This document shows, one piece after another, positions 1 through 8,123 of a DNA stretch of 54,373 nucleotides. The notes below the pieces were generated by a model. It had not been told where the DNA came from. It saw nothing but the letters and a program-made list of their open reading frames with translations, and did not search any database. Numbering within the stretch: position 1 is the stretch's first letter; every line of letters begins with the position of its first letter. Source of the stretch: Actinomycetes bacterium. Lineage in GTDB: Bacteria; Actinomycetota; Acidimicrobiia; Acidimicrobiales; Bog-793. The DNA is taken from NCBI GenBank assembly GCA_021838945.1, contig JAKCCH010000009.1, positions 1 through 54,373 of the forward strand, written 5' to 3'. The position numbers and the translations under genes are program-made.

Positions 1-1
1 C

Positions 2-547
2 GCCGCGCAGCAGCTGCAGCAGCTCCTCGGCCTGCAACGGCTCCCGTTCATCCAGAACTCGACCGATGTCATCGCCGACGTCATCTCCGGTCCCGCAGCG
101 AACGACTTGCAGCTCACGCTCGAGATCGACCGGGGGACGGCAACCGGCGTGGGCGTCGGCATGCCCGTCGTCTCGGGTGCCGGCCTCATAGGCACCGTCG
201 TGAGCGCAGGCTCGAGCACCGCCGTCGTGCGCCTCATCACCGACCCGAGCTCGAAGGTCGGGGTCCGTTTCGCCGACGGGACGGTCGGCGTCGCGAGTGG
301 CCAGGGCCCGGGCAACCCGCTCGCCATCGACCAGTTGCCTTCGACGGCACCTGTTCCGCGCAAAGGCCAGGTGCTGTACACGAGCGGGCTCCAGCCGGCC
401 GCCTTCCCGGCCGGCCTCCCGGTCGGCACCGTCGAGAGCGTGCACTTCGCAGGTGGCGCGCTCAGCCCTCAGGTCACGATGAAGCCGGTGGCACTCCTCT
501 CGGGCCTCGAATACGTGGCGGTCGTCCAGTGGTTGCCGGCGCCATGA
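2..547 (+). CDS. mreC: Rod shape-determining protein MreC (5' truncated)
   Basis: This is the C-terminal ~181 residues of MreC. The reading frame is open from base 2 and runs off the left edge, so the N-terminal membrane helix and most of the coiled coil are missing. What remains is the end of the Gln-rich coiled coil (AAQQLQQLLGLQ) and the periplasmic/extracytoplasmic beta-barrel. The barrel shows the family pattern 'IDRGTATGVGVGMPVV', 'GLIGTVV' and 'VRLITDPSSKVGVR', and ends 'EYVAVVQWLPAP'. MreC links MreB filaments to PBP2 and activates it in the elongasome. The stop TGA (545-547) overlaps the mreD start as ATGA, so the two are translationally coupled. The identity is firm; the true start lies outside the window. 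Confidence 0.92.
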   Translation, partial: AAQQLQQLLGLQRLPFIQNSTDVIADVISGPAANDLQLTLEIDRGTATGVGVGMPVVSGAGLIGTVVSAGSSTAVVRLITDPSSKVGVRFADGTVGVASGQGPGNPLAIDQLPSTAPVPRKGQVLYTSGLQPAAFPAGLPVGTVESVHFAGGALSPQVTMKPVALLSGLEYVAVVQWLPAP

Positions 548-1077
548 CGCTCCGGACCTGGCGCCGCCTGTTCGTCGTCGGCTTCGCCGTCGTGATCGTG
601 CAGGTGGGCCTGCTCCAGCAGGTCGTGATCGGCAGCGCCCATCCCGACACGTTCCTGCTCATGGCCGTGTGCGCCGGCCTCGTCGCCGGGCCGCAGTACG
701 GGGCGGTGATCGGCTTCGTGACCGGTCTCGTGGCCGACCTGTTCGTCGTGACGCCGTACGGGTTGTCGTCCCTGTGCTTCGTCCTCGTGGCCTTCGCGGT
801 CGGGTATCTGGCCGCCGTCCCCGGCGGGCGCGCGCCGTATACGTTCCGTGTCGTGACGTCGTTCCTCGCGAGCATCGGCGGCGTCCTTCTCTACGCGGGG
901 CTCTCGATACTCCTCGGGCAGCCGCACGTCCCCCGGGGCGAGCTCGTGAACGTGGTCGCGGTCGTGTCCGTTGCGAACGCCATCCTCGCCGTCCCAGCGG
1001 TCGCGCTCATGCGCTGGGTCTTCTCGAGCGCCGGACACGCTGGCCGCGAGCTCGCCGGCACCGGCGGAGCTCGCTGA
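544..1077 (+). CDS. mreD: Rod shape-determining protein MreD
   Basis: A 177-residue integral membrane protein, mostly hydrophobic, with about five membrane segments (for example around 'LFVVGFAVVIVQVGLL' and 'GLSSLCFVLVAFAVGYLAA'). It carries the MreD-type 'P-D-x-F-L-L' and 'G-x-V-x-G-L-V-A-D-L' patterns. MreD is the small membrane partner of MreC and PBP2 in the elongation complex. I chose ATG 544 because it overlaps the mreC stop as ATGA; the GTG at 529 is in frame but deeper inside mreC. The next gene starts 1 nt after its stop, so mreC-mreD-mrdA form one operon. The family is poorly conserved in sequence, so the call rests largely on context and hydropathy. Confidence 0.85.
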   Translation: MTLRTWRRLFVVGFAVVIVQVGLLQQVVIGSAHPDTFLLMAVCAGLVAGPQYGAVIGFVTGLVADLFVVTPYGLSSLCFVLVAFAVGYLAAVPGGRAPYTFRVVTSFLASIGGVLLYAGLSILLGQPHVPRGELVNVVAVVSVANAILAVPAVALMRWVFSSAGHAGRELAGTGGAR

Positions 1078-1078
1078 G

Positions 1079-3280
1079 ATGACCTCTCCGCCGGGACCCC
1101 CGCGGCCCCCGCGCAACTCGCGCAGCCCACACGGCCAGCAGCCTGCACGTCGGCGTCCGTCCGATCGCGCCGGCCAGGGTCACGTAGGCCCTGCCGTGCC
1201 GGTTCGCCCTCGTTACGGTCCTAGAGCCGTCGAGCGCTCCGCCGGTCTCGAGGAGGAGCAGCAGCGGGGCCTCGTCCCGGTCCGGCCTTCCACGAGCTCG
1301 CTCAAGCGCCTCGATGACGAGGAGAAGGAGCAGGCGCGACGTGCCGAGAGGGTGCGCGTCGGGTTGCGCCTCACGTTCATGGGACTCGTCGCGCTCGGCC
1401 TGTTCTCGATCATGGTCCTCCGCCTGTGGTCGCTCCAGGTGCTCCACAGCTCGTCGGCGGTGAACAACGTGATCGCCCTCACGACCCGCCCCGTCACGAT
1501 CACGCCGGTCCGAGGCGTCATCGAAGCGCGCGGCGGGCAGGTTCTCGTGGGAAACAGGGTCGAGCCGGTCGTGACCCTGAGCCGCCAGGTGGCGGCGCAG
1601 GACCCGAGCGTCGTCGAGCGCCTCGCCGTCACGCTCGGGCTCCCGCTGTCCCAGGTGTACGCCACGATCAACGACCAGCAGGACTCGATCTACGAACCGG
1701 TGCCCGTGGAGGTCGGCGTCCCGGAAGCGACCATCGTCTACCTCGCCGAGCACAAGTCGATGTTCCCAGGCGTGTCGGTGACCGACGTCGCCGAGCGGCG
1801 GTACCCCCATGGCGACACCGCCGCGCAGACGCTCGGGTACGTCGGCGACATCAACGCAGCAGAGCTGAAGGCGCTGAAGGGAAAGGGGTACACGCAAGGA
1901 AACGTCATTGGCCAGTCCGGCATCGAGTGGCAGTACGAGCAATTTCTGAGAGGCCGGACCGGCGTCCGGAACCTGCTCGTCGACGCGTCCGGTAACCCGG
2001 TGGGCACGAAGTCGGTCGTACCGGCCAAGCCCGGCGACAACGTCGTCCTCAACGTCGACCTCGCCCTCCAACAGGAGGCACAGACCCAGCTGAAGGCGCA
2101 GATCGATTCGCTCGCGGCCCAGCACCTGCCGGTCAACTCCGGCGCGGTGGTGGTCGAGGACCCGCAAAACGGAGCCATCCTCGCCATCGCCTCCTACCCC
2201 ACCTACTCCCCCGCGTGGTGGGTGGGCGGCATGTCCACGGCCCACTACGCCGCGCTCACGAACCCGAGGTCGAACTACCCGATGCTCAACCGGGCGATCC
2301 AGGGCCTCTACATCCCGGGGTCGACCTTCAAGCTCGCCACGGCGACCGCCGCGCTCAACACGAACGTGTACCTCCCCGGCTACGGGTCTTTCAACGGCCA
2401 GACGCTCATCAACGATCCCGGCAACTTCATGATCCCGCAGTGCACAGGGCTGTGCAGCTTCCACGACGCCGAGAGCACGGGCTGTGGCGCCTGCAACGTC
2501 ACGACCGCGATAGCGATGTCCGACGACGTGTTCTTCTACACGCTCGGGTACTGGTTCTGGCGCGAGCAGTCCCAGTACGGGCTCGCCATCCAGAAGGCGG
2601 CGGCCAGCTACGGGCTCGGCCAACCGAGTGGGATCGACCTGCCCGGCGAGAGCATCGGCCAGGTCGACTCACCGGCGCTCCGCGTCCAGCAGCACAGGGC
2701 TGACCCGAAGGCCTTCCCCAACACGTACTACGGGCCAGGCGACGCCCTCGAGACGGCCTTCGGCCAGGGCGAGACCGTGATCACGCCTCTCCAGCTCGCG
2801 AACGCCTACTCGACCTTCGCCAACGGGGGCACCCGCTATGCCCCGGAGGTGGCGGCGGAGATCACCTCGGCGAGCGGCAAGGTCGTCGAGCGCATCAAGC
2901 CGAAGGTGTTGGGACACGTCAACCTCCCCGCCTCGACACGCGGCCCGATGCTGGCAGGATTCGAGCAGGAGGTCACCAACCCGATCGGAACCGGGTACCC
3001 GCCCTACCAGTTGACGCACTACTCCTCGTACTACTCGAAGCTCCCGATCGCCGGGAAGACCGGTACGTCGGACATCAGCTCCTCGAACCCGAACCTGACG
3101 AACGCTCTCTACGTCGCCTTCGGGCCGACATACGACCCGAAGTACTGCATCGCAGTCGTCATCCCCGGCGGCGGCTACGGCGACCTGGCAGCTGCGCCCG
3201 TCGCCTTCAAGCTGTTCGAGTGGCTGACCAAGCACCCGGTCGGGCCGGTCACCCCGAGCGTGCCCCGTGGCCAGGGCTGA
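1079..3280 (+). CDS. mrdA: Penicillin-binding protein 2 (peptidoglycan transpeptidase)
   Basis: A 733-residue class B PBP that cross-links peptidoglycan during cell elongation. An unusually long basic, Pro/Arg-rich cytoplasmic tail (about 95 residues) precedes one membrane anchor ('FMGLVALGLFSIMVLRLW'). The PBP dimerisation domain with 'RGVIEARGGQVLV' follows, then the transpeptidase domain. Active-site motifs are visible: S415-TFK, S481-D-D (the SxD form seen in PBP2) and K660-T-G-T. The start ATG 1079 lies 1 nt after the mreD stop and has GGAG 9 nt upstream (1066-1069); the open frame extends further 5' into mreD but that is a shadow. rodA, which usually follows, is absent; the next gene is rne. 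Confidence 0.93.
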   Translation: MTSPPGPPRPPRNSRSPHGQQPARRRPSDRAGQGHVGPAVPVRPRYGPRAVERSAGLEEEQQRGLVPVRPSTSSLKRLDDEEKEQARRAERVRVGLRLTFMGLVALGLFSIMVLRLWSLQVLHSSSAVNNVIALTTRPVTITPVRGVIEARGGQVLVGNRVEPVVTLSRQVAAQDPSVVERLAVTLGLPLSQVYATINDQQDSIYEPVPVEVGVPEATIVYLAEHKSMFPGVSVTDVAERRYPHGDTAAQTLGYVGDINAAELKALKGKGYTQGNVIGQSGIEWQYEQFLRGRTGVRNLLVDASGNPVGTKSVVPAKPGDNVVLNVDLALQQEAQTQLKAQIDSLAAQHLPVNSGAVVVEDPQNGAILAIASYPTYSPAWWVGGMSTAHYAALTNPRSNYPMLNRAIQGLYIPGSTFKLATATAALNTNVYLPGYGSFNGQTLINDPGNFMIPQCTGLCSFHDAESTGCGACNVTTAIAMSDDVFFYTLGYWFWREQSQYGLAIQKAAASYGLGQPSGIDLPGESIGQVDSPALRVQQHRADPKAFPNTYYGPGDALETAFGQGETVITPLQLANAYSTFANGGTRYAPEVAAEITSASGKVVERIKPKVLGHVNLPASTRGPMLAGFEQEVTNPIGTGYPPYQLTHYSSYYSKLPIAGKTGTSDISSSNPNLTNALYVAFGPTYDPKYCIAVVIPGGGYGDLAAAPVAFKLFEWLTKHPVGPVTPSVPRGQG

Positions 3281-3296
3281 GCCGGGCGCCTCCTGA

Positions 3297-3312
3297 CCGG
3301 TCGTCGGACCGG
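3297..3312. terminator. GC hairpin after mrdA, possible terminator
   Basis: A perfect 6-bp stem CCGGTC / GACCGG with a 4-nt loop (GTCG) lies 16 nt after the mrdA stop and just before the putative rne promoter. There is no T-tract, as is common for GC-rich actinobacterial terminators, so termination is inferred from structure and position only. Confidence 0.4.
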
Positions 3313-3338
3313 GATCCCGCCCGGCGGAGCGACGCAGG

Positions 3339-3344
3339 TAGAAT
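3339..3344 (+). promoter_or_regulatory. Putative -10 box (TAGAAT) for rne
   Basis: TAGAAT is an AT-rich hexamer in the 330-nt gap between mrdA and rne and matches the TANNNT -10 pattern used elsewhere in this window. A start near 3351 would give rne a 5' leader of about 260 nt. No TTGACA-like -35 is seen at 17-nt spacing. The leader contains a CTCGG-actt-CCGAG hairpin near 3450 and an ATG at 3355 opening a frame that runs into rne out of phase; I do not call that frame as a gene. Confidence 0.45.
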
Positions 3345-3610
3345 GCGATCCGAGATGACGACCGATCCTGTGCTGCAGTGCTGGACGCGCTCAGCGACCG
3401 CGCTCGCCGTCTGCTCTGTCCTCTACTGCCTTGCCGGGCCGGCAGCTCTCGGACTTCCGAGTGTGACGGCCGGCGCGGGCGAAGACTTGCTGCTCCTCAC
3501 GGAACGAGACGCCGGGTCCAGGCGCGCCGCTGCACCGTCGTGCGCAGCGCCGGACCTCCGTGCGTCCACGGCACGCCAGCGTTGCGTGCCCTGGAGAAGG
3601 GACCTGTTCG

Positions 3611-5476
3611 ATGTCGGAACCGACCACCGACCGGCAGCTGCCAGAGGCACCTGCCGCGGACGGCTCGCGAGCGAGCGAGCCAGTCGACCGCCCGGTGCCC
3701 CCGCCCCGAGCCGGGGCGGCCGGATCGGCGGGATCACGCCAGGCTGAGCCCGGCGTAGATCGCCAGGCAGCATCGGCTGAGCCGGCGCCGCCTGTGCCCT
3801 CGCCGCCGGCCGCTCCTCGCAAACCGCAGATCGGCGACACGAGGCCGGCGCCGGCTGCCCCTCGGGGCGCGGCGGGGGGTCCGTCCGGCGGTGCCGGGTC
3901 CCCCCGCTCCACGGAGGGCAGCTCGTCGGGCTCTCGCCGTCGTCGTGGCGGCCGCGGCCGTCGCCGCGGCGGCGGAGGTGGCACTCCGGGCGAACCTTCC
4001 CGCGGAGGATCGGCCGAGCAGGTGGCCGCTGCGCTCGCCGGGGAGCAGGACTCGCAGGCCGTCTCGGTGACCAGGGAGGGCACACCCGCCGCGCGCTCGG
4101 CCGGGACGCCGGCGAGTGATGACGACGCGCCCCAGGCCGAGGCTCCGGGCCGGTCCGGACGGTCCGGCTCGCGGTCGCGCCGTGGCCGTGACCGCGGTGC
4201 GCGGGCGACCGGCCGCTACGTCATGTGTGTCCACGTCGAGTCAGAAGCGACGCAGATCGCCGTGCTCGAAGGCCGCGCGCTCGTCGAGCACTACGTCGCA
4301 CGGCCCCAGGACGACGCTCACCAGATCGTCGGGAACATCTACCGAGGCCGCGTGAAGAACGTGCTCCCGGGGATGGAGGCAGCGTTCGTCGACATCGGCA
4401 CTCCGAAGAACGCCGTGCTGTACTGGGGCGACGTCTCCTACGACCGGGACGAGATCGATCGTCAGCAGGGGGCGGACCGGATCGAGCACCTGCTGCGTCC
4501 CGGACAGACGATCGTGTGCCAGGTCACGAAGAACCCGATCGGTCTGAAGGGCGCTCGGCTGACCCAGGAGGTGTCGCTACCCGGGCGCTTCGTCGTGCTT
4601 GTCCCCGACTCGAGCACGTACGGCATCTCGAGGCGCCTCGACGACAACGAGCGAAAGCGCCTGCGGCGCGTGCTCGACGAGGTTCGCCCCGAAGGCCACG
4701 GGCTGATCGTCCGGACCGCCGCCCAGGGTGCGGCGGCGGAGGACCTCCGCCGCGACGTCCTCCAGCTCGTCGCGAGGTGGGAGGAGATCGACGAGCGGGC
4801 ACGGCGACTGCCTGCGCCCGCCCTGCTCTACTCCGAGCCGCACATGGCCGTGCGCATCATCCGCGAGGAGCTCACCGAGGAGCATCGTGCGGTGCTCATC
4901 GACGATCCTGAGCTCTACGAGATCGTGCGCGACTACGTCGCCGAGTTCGAGCCGCAGCTCGCAGAGCGGATCGAGCTCTACGACACGACGACCGAGCCGC
5001 TCCCGCTCTTCGAGCGCCAGCATGTCCACGAGCAGCTGCACAAGGCGCTCGACCGCAAGGTGTGGCTGCCGTCGGGCGGCTCGCTCATCATCGAGCGCAC
5101 CGAGGCGCTCACGGTCATCGACGTCAACACGGGAAAGAACGTCGGGTCCTCGAGCCTCGAAGAGACCGTCTTCGAGAACAACCTCGAGGCAGCCGACGAG
5201 ATCGCCCGCCAGCTCCGACTGCGCGACATCGGAGGCATCATCGTCATCGACTTCATCGACATGGAGATCAAGTCGAACCGGCAGGCCGTGGTGAGCGCGT
5301 TCAAGGCCGCCCTCGCCCGCGACAAGACACCGACCCAGGTGTTCGACATCTCCGAGCTCGGCCTGGTCGAGATGACGCGAAAGCGCGTCGGCGAAGGCCT
5401 CGTGGAGACGCTGTCCGAGACGTGCCCGATGTGCAGCGGGCGCGGGATCGTGTTCCGGGAGGGTCCGGCAGCTTGA
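3611..5476 (+). CDS. rne: Ribonuclease E/G family endoribonuclease
   Basis: A 621-residue RNase E/G, the central endonuclease of mRNA decay and rRNA processing. Residues 1-204 are a low-complexity Pro/Ala/Gly/Arg-rich arm, likely disordered and RNA-binding. The catalytic part starts at 'MCVHVESEATQIAVLEG'. It has an S1 domain ('GNIYRGRVKNVLPGMEAAFV'), an RNase H-like/DNase I-like core with the Mg-binding aspartates D504 ('IDVNTG') and D547 ('VIDFIDM'), and a Zn-link C605-P-M-C608. The protein stops directly after the Zn-link, so it has no C-terminal degradosome scaffold; the only scaffold is N-terminal. ATG 3611 is preceded by GGAGAAGG (3592-3599). Its position upstream of rplU-rpmA-obg is the classical actinobacterial order. 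Confidence 0.93.
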   Translation: MSEPTTDRQLPEAPAADGSRASEPVDRPVPPPRAGAAGSAGSRQAEPGVDRQAASAEPAPPVPSPPAAPRKPQIGDTRPAPAAPRGAAGGPSGGAGSPRSTEGSSSGSRRRRGGRGRRRGGGGGTPGEPSRGGSAEQVAAALAGEQDSQAVSVTREGTPAARSAGTPASDDDAPQAEAPGRSGRSGSRSRRGRDRGARATGRYVMCVHVESEATQIAVLEGRALVEHYVARPQDDAHQIVGNIYRGRVKNVLPGMEAAFVDIGTPKNAVLYWGDVSYDRDEIDRQQGADRIEHLLRPGQTIVCQVTKNPIGLKGARLTQEVSLPGRFVVLVPDSSTYGISRRLDDNERKRLRRVLDEVRPEGHGLIVRTAAQGAAAEDLRRDVLQLVARWEEIDERARRLPAPALLYSEPHMAVRIIREELTEEHRAVLIDDPELYEIVRDYVAEFEPQLAERIELYDTTTEPLPLFERQHVHEQLHKALDRKVWLPSGGSLIIERTEALTVIDVNTGKNVGSSSLEETVFENNLEAADEIARQLRLRDIGGIIVIDFIDMEIKSNRQAVVSAFKAALARDKTPTQVFDISELGLVEMTRKRVGEGLVETLSETCPMCSGRGIVFREGPAA

Positions 5477-5499
5477 TCCGGGGCCCTGTGACCGGCTGA

Positions 5500-5505
5500 T
5501 ATCCT
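5500..5505 (+). promoter_or_regulatory. Putative -10 box (TATCCT) for rplU
   Basis: TATCCT ends 9 nt before the rplU ATG in the 38-nt rne-rplU gap. There is no Shine-Dalgarno sequence, so a leaderless or nearly leaderless rplU transcript is likely. The spacing is 2-3 nt longer than in the other leaderless cases here. Confidence 0.5.
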
Positions 5506-5514
5506 GGTCAACCT

Positions 5515-5847
5515 ATGTATGCCGTGATCGACACCGGAGGCAAGCAGGCACGCGTCGAGGTGGGTGAGCTGGTCGACGTCGAGCTGCTCCGCGCCGACGA
5601 GGGCGAGGAGATCCATCTCACGCCGATCCTGCTCGTGGACGGCGACGACGTCGTGACTGACGCCGCCGCCCTCGAGGGCGCGAGCGTCACGGCCACCGTC
5701 GTCGGCGAGACGAAGGGTCCGAAGATCACCGGCTTCACGTACAAGCCGAAGACGCGGCAGCGGCGGCGCTACGGCCACCGCCAGCGCTACACGACCATCG
5801 AGATCACCGGCATCGAGGGAGCCGGCGCGGCTTCGGCCGGCCGGTAG
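5515..5847 (+). CDS. rplU: 50S ribosomal protein L21
   Basis: A 110-residue protein with the L21 N-terminus 'MYAVIDTGGKQARVEVGE' and the RNA-binding C-terminal stretch 'KPKTRQRRRYGHRQRYT'. It is a 23S rRNA-binding large-subunit protein. ATG 5515 is fixed by the family N-terminus; no SD precedes it. It sits 31 nt upstream of rpmA and 38 nt after rne, as in most actinobacteria. The length is slightly above the usual ~103 because of a short Gly/Ala tail. Confidence 0.96.
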   Translation: MYAVIDTGGKQARVEVGELVDVELLRADEGEEIHLTPILLVDGDDVVTDAAALEGASVTATVVGETKGPKITGFTYKPKTRQRRRYGHRQRYTTIEITGIEGAGAASAGR

Positions 5848-5878
5848 ACACGAGCGCAGGGAGTAGGAGGCCGAAGAC

Positions 5879-6136
5879 ATGTCCAAGACCAAAGGTGGCG
5901 GTTCGACCCGCAACGGCCGGGACTCTGCTGCCCAGCGCCTCGGGGTCAAGGTCTACGACGGCACGCTCGTGAGCGCCGGCTCGATCATCGTGCGCCAGCG
6001 CGGCACGCACTTCCACCCAGGCGAGAACGTGGGGCGGGGGAAGGACGACACGCTCTTCGCCTGTGCTGACGGGCGGGTGAAGTTCGGCGCCCGGCGCGGG
6101 CGCCGGTTGGTGGACGTCCTCCCCGACGAGAGCTGA
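5879..6136 (+). CDS. rpmA: 50S ribosomal protein L27
   Basis: An 85-residue L27. The N-terminal arm that reaches toward the peptidyl-transferase centre reads '[16 protein letters not shown]', followed by '[20 protein letters not shown]' and '[20 protein letters not shown]', all diagnostic. It starts directly with the mature-type arm, without the cleavable Firmicutes extension. ATG 5879 has the SD-like run GGGAGTAGGAGG at 5859-5870. It is in the same operon as rplU and the downstream yqgE/obg genes. Confidence 0.97.
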   Translation: MSKTKGGGSTRNGRDSAAQRLGVKVYDGTLVSAGSIIVRQRGTHFHPGENVGRGKDDTLFACADGRVKFGARRGRRLVDVLPDES

Positions 6137-6149
6137 CGCGGGGCGCGGG

Positions 6150-6809
6150 ATGCGCCCGCCGGAGCGTGGCTCCCTGCTCGTCGCGGCCCCGACGTTGAGC
6201 GATCCGAACTTCTTCCGCACCGTGGTGCTCCTTCTCGCGTGCGACGAGGACGGTGCGCTCGGCGTGGTGCTGAACCGGCCGACGGACACACCCATATCCG
6301 ACATCGTCCCGAGCTGGGCGGCTCACGCGTCGCCGCCCGGCGTCCTGTTCAGCGGAGGGCCGGTCCAACCCAACGCCGCCATCTGCGTCGGCCATCACGT
6401 CGACGGCGTCGACCCCGAGAGCCTCGCTGCAATCGAGCAGCAGGCACGCCGGCTCGAGGACGACACCGACGACACCGATGGCGCTGACGGCGAGGCCACC
6501 GACGAGGAGGTCGACCTCTTCTCGGGTTACTCGCCTCTCACCGAGACGATCGGTACCGTCGACCTGCACCGTGAGCCCGAGGACGTGGACGTGACGTTCG
6601 CCGGGTTGCGGGTCTTCAAGGGCTACTCCGGCTGGGGTCCGGGTCAGCTCGACGACGAGATCGCCGACAGGGGGTGGTTCGTCGTCGACGGCACGCCGGC
6701 GGAGATCCTGACGGCGGAGCCCGACGACCTGTGGGAGCGTGTGCTCCGCTCACAGGGAGGCTGGCTGTCGGTGCTCGCCCGCCATCCGATCGACCCCTCG
6801 CTCAACTGA
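6150..6809 (+). CDS. YqgE/AlgH family protein (UPF0301)
   Basis: A 219-residue protein of the YqgE/AlgH family. It carries the family N-terminus 'GSLLVAAPTLSDPNFFRTVV', 'GALGVVLNRPT', 'LFSGGPV', and later 'LRVFKGYSGWGPGQLDDE' followed by 'GWFV'. The molecular function of the family is not settled. The middle contains an acidic insertion, 'EDDTDDTDGADGEATDEEVD', between the two conserved halves; it looks like a flexible loop. It sits 13 nt after rpmA and 15 nt before obg, so it is probably in the same transcript. ATG 6150 gives the family-typical N-terminus. Confidence 0.88.
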   Translation: MRPPERGSLLVAAPTLSDPNFFRTVVLLLACDEDGALGVVLNRPTDTPISDIVPSWAAHASPPGVLFSGGPVQPNAAICVGHHVDGVDPESLAAIEQQARRLEDDTDDTDGADGEATDEEVDLFSGYSPLTETIGTVDLHREPEDVDVTFAGLRVFKGYSGWGPGQLDDEIADRGWFVVDGTPAEILTAEPDDLWERVLRSQGGWLSVLARHPIDPSLN

Positions 6810-6824
6810 GCGGTCACGCTGCCG

Positions 6825-8123
6825 ATGCCAGGCTTCGTCGACGAAGCGCAGGTTCACGTGAAAGGTGGCAACGGCGGAGCCGGCGCCATCTCGTTCCGTC
6901 GCGAGGCGCACGTGCAGAAGGGCGGTCCCGACGGCGGCGACGGCGGGGCGGGCGGCGACGTCTACCTCGAAGCGTCCACCAACGTGGTCTCCCTCGTCGC
7001 GTTCGAGGACCACCCCTTCCGGCGGGCCGAGGACGGTACCCACGGGAGCGGGAAGCGTCGTCAGGGCCGGCGCGGGCAGGATCTCGTCGTGCCCGTCCCG
7101 GAGGGAACCATCGTCCGCACCCCGAACGGGGACGTCGTCGCCGACCTCGTTCGCTCCGGTGATCGTCATCTCGCGGCGAGAGGCGGCCGCGGCGGGAAGG
7201 GGAACGCACGGTTCCTCACGAACCGGTTGCGGGCGCCGGCCTTCGCGGAGCAGGCCGAGCTCGGCGAGGAGCGGTGGCTCGACCTCGAGCTCGAGCTCAT
7301 GGCCGACGTCGCCGTCGTCGGGTTTCCGAACGCCGGCAAGTCGACGCTCGTGTCGGTCGTGTCGGCGGCCAAGCCGAAGATCGCCGACTACCCGTTCACG
7401 ACGCTCGTGCCTCACCTCGGCGTGGTCTACGTCGGGCGCAAGGGCGCTCGTGCCGGCGTCGTGAGCGCACGGGAGTCCGCGGCGGAGCTCGTGATCGCCG
7501 ACATCCCCGGGCTCGTGGAGGGGGCGGCCGAGGGGCGGGGCCTCGGCCATCGCTTCCTGCGGCACGTCGAACGCGCCCGCGTCCTCCTCGTGCTCGCGGA
7601 CCTCGCTCCAACGGAGGGACGATCGCCGGCGCACCAGGTGGAGATCCTGCTCGACGAGCTCCGGCGATACCGCCCGGAGCTGCTGGCCCGCCCGCGCCTC
7701 GTCGTCGGGTCCCGTGCAGACACGGTACCTGCCGGCGAGCGCCCGGTTCCTGCCGAGTACGGCGGCGAGCTCGAGATCTCCTCGGCGACGGGCGACGGCG
7801 TCGACGAGCTCGTCGTCCGGCTGGCCGCCATGGTGGAGGAGGCGAGGCGGCAGGCACCGGAACCGCGGACGGAGCCGGTCGTCCACCGCCCCGTACCCGA
7901 CACCGTCTCGGTCGTCCGTGAGGACGGGGGCTTCGTGGTGTCGGGCCGGGATGCCATCCGAGCCGTCGCCCTGTCCGACCTCACGGACCCCGACGCTCTG
8001 GCGCTGGCTCAGCGCCGCCTCAAGCGCGCCGGTGTGGACAAGGCGCTGCAACGCGCGGGGGCGCGCGAGGGCGATCCGGTCCGCATCGGCGACATCGTGT
8101 TCGAATGGGAGCCGGACCGGTGA
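6825..8123 (+). CDS. obgE: GTPase Obg/CgtA
   Basis: A 432-residue Obg GTPase, a late 50S assembly and stress-response factor. It has the Gly-rich Obg fold (residues ~1-160, 'VHVKGGNGGAGAISFRREAH', 'GGPDGGDGGAGGDVYL'), a G domain and a C-terminal OCT domain (~360-432). G1 is 'GFPNAGKST' (166-174), the switch region is 'YPFTTLVPHLGVV', and G3 starts at D226-I-P-G. At the G4 position, where NKxD is expected, the sequence reads S296-R-A-D299, so Asn and Lys are replaced while the guanine-contacting Asp is kept. The stop overlaps the proB GTG start as GTGA. Start ATG 6825 matches the family N-terminus. Confidence 0.95.
   Translation: MPGFVDEAQVHVKGGNGGAGAISFRREAHVQKGGPDGGDGGAGGDVYLEASTNVVSLVAFEDHPFRRAEDGTHGSGKRRQGRRGQDLVVPVPEGTIVRTPNGDVVADLVRSGDRHLAARGGRGGKGNARFLTNRLRAPAFAEQAELGEERWLDLELELMADVAVVGFPNAGKSTLVSVVSAAKPKIADYPFTTLVPHLGVVYVGRKGARAGVVSARESAAELVIADIPGLVEGAAEGRGLGHRFLRHVERARVLLVLADLAPTEGRSPAHQVEILLDELRRYRPELLARPRLVVGSRADTVPAGERPVPAEYGGELEISSATGDGVDELVVRLAAMVEEARRQAPEPRTEPVVHRPVPDTVSVVREDGGFVVSGRDAIRAVALSDLTDPDALALAQRRLKRAGVDKALQRAGAREGDPVRIGDIVFEWEPDR

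Noticed and set aside
1007-2623. 538-codon open frame on the minus strand inside mrdA
   Set aside because: It is antisense to a PBP2 gene with intact motifs; its translation is Arg/Asp/Gly-rich with no domain, as expected from high-GC third-position bias.
3220-3747. 175-codon + strand frame across the mrdA-rne gap, with an ATG at 3355
   Set aside because: It overlaps both mrdA and 137 nt of rne out of phase, has no SD, and its translation after ~50 residues is Arg/Ala/Ser noise. A short leader peptide cannot be excluded.
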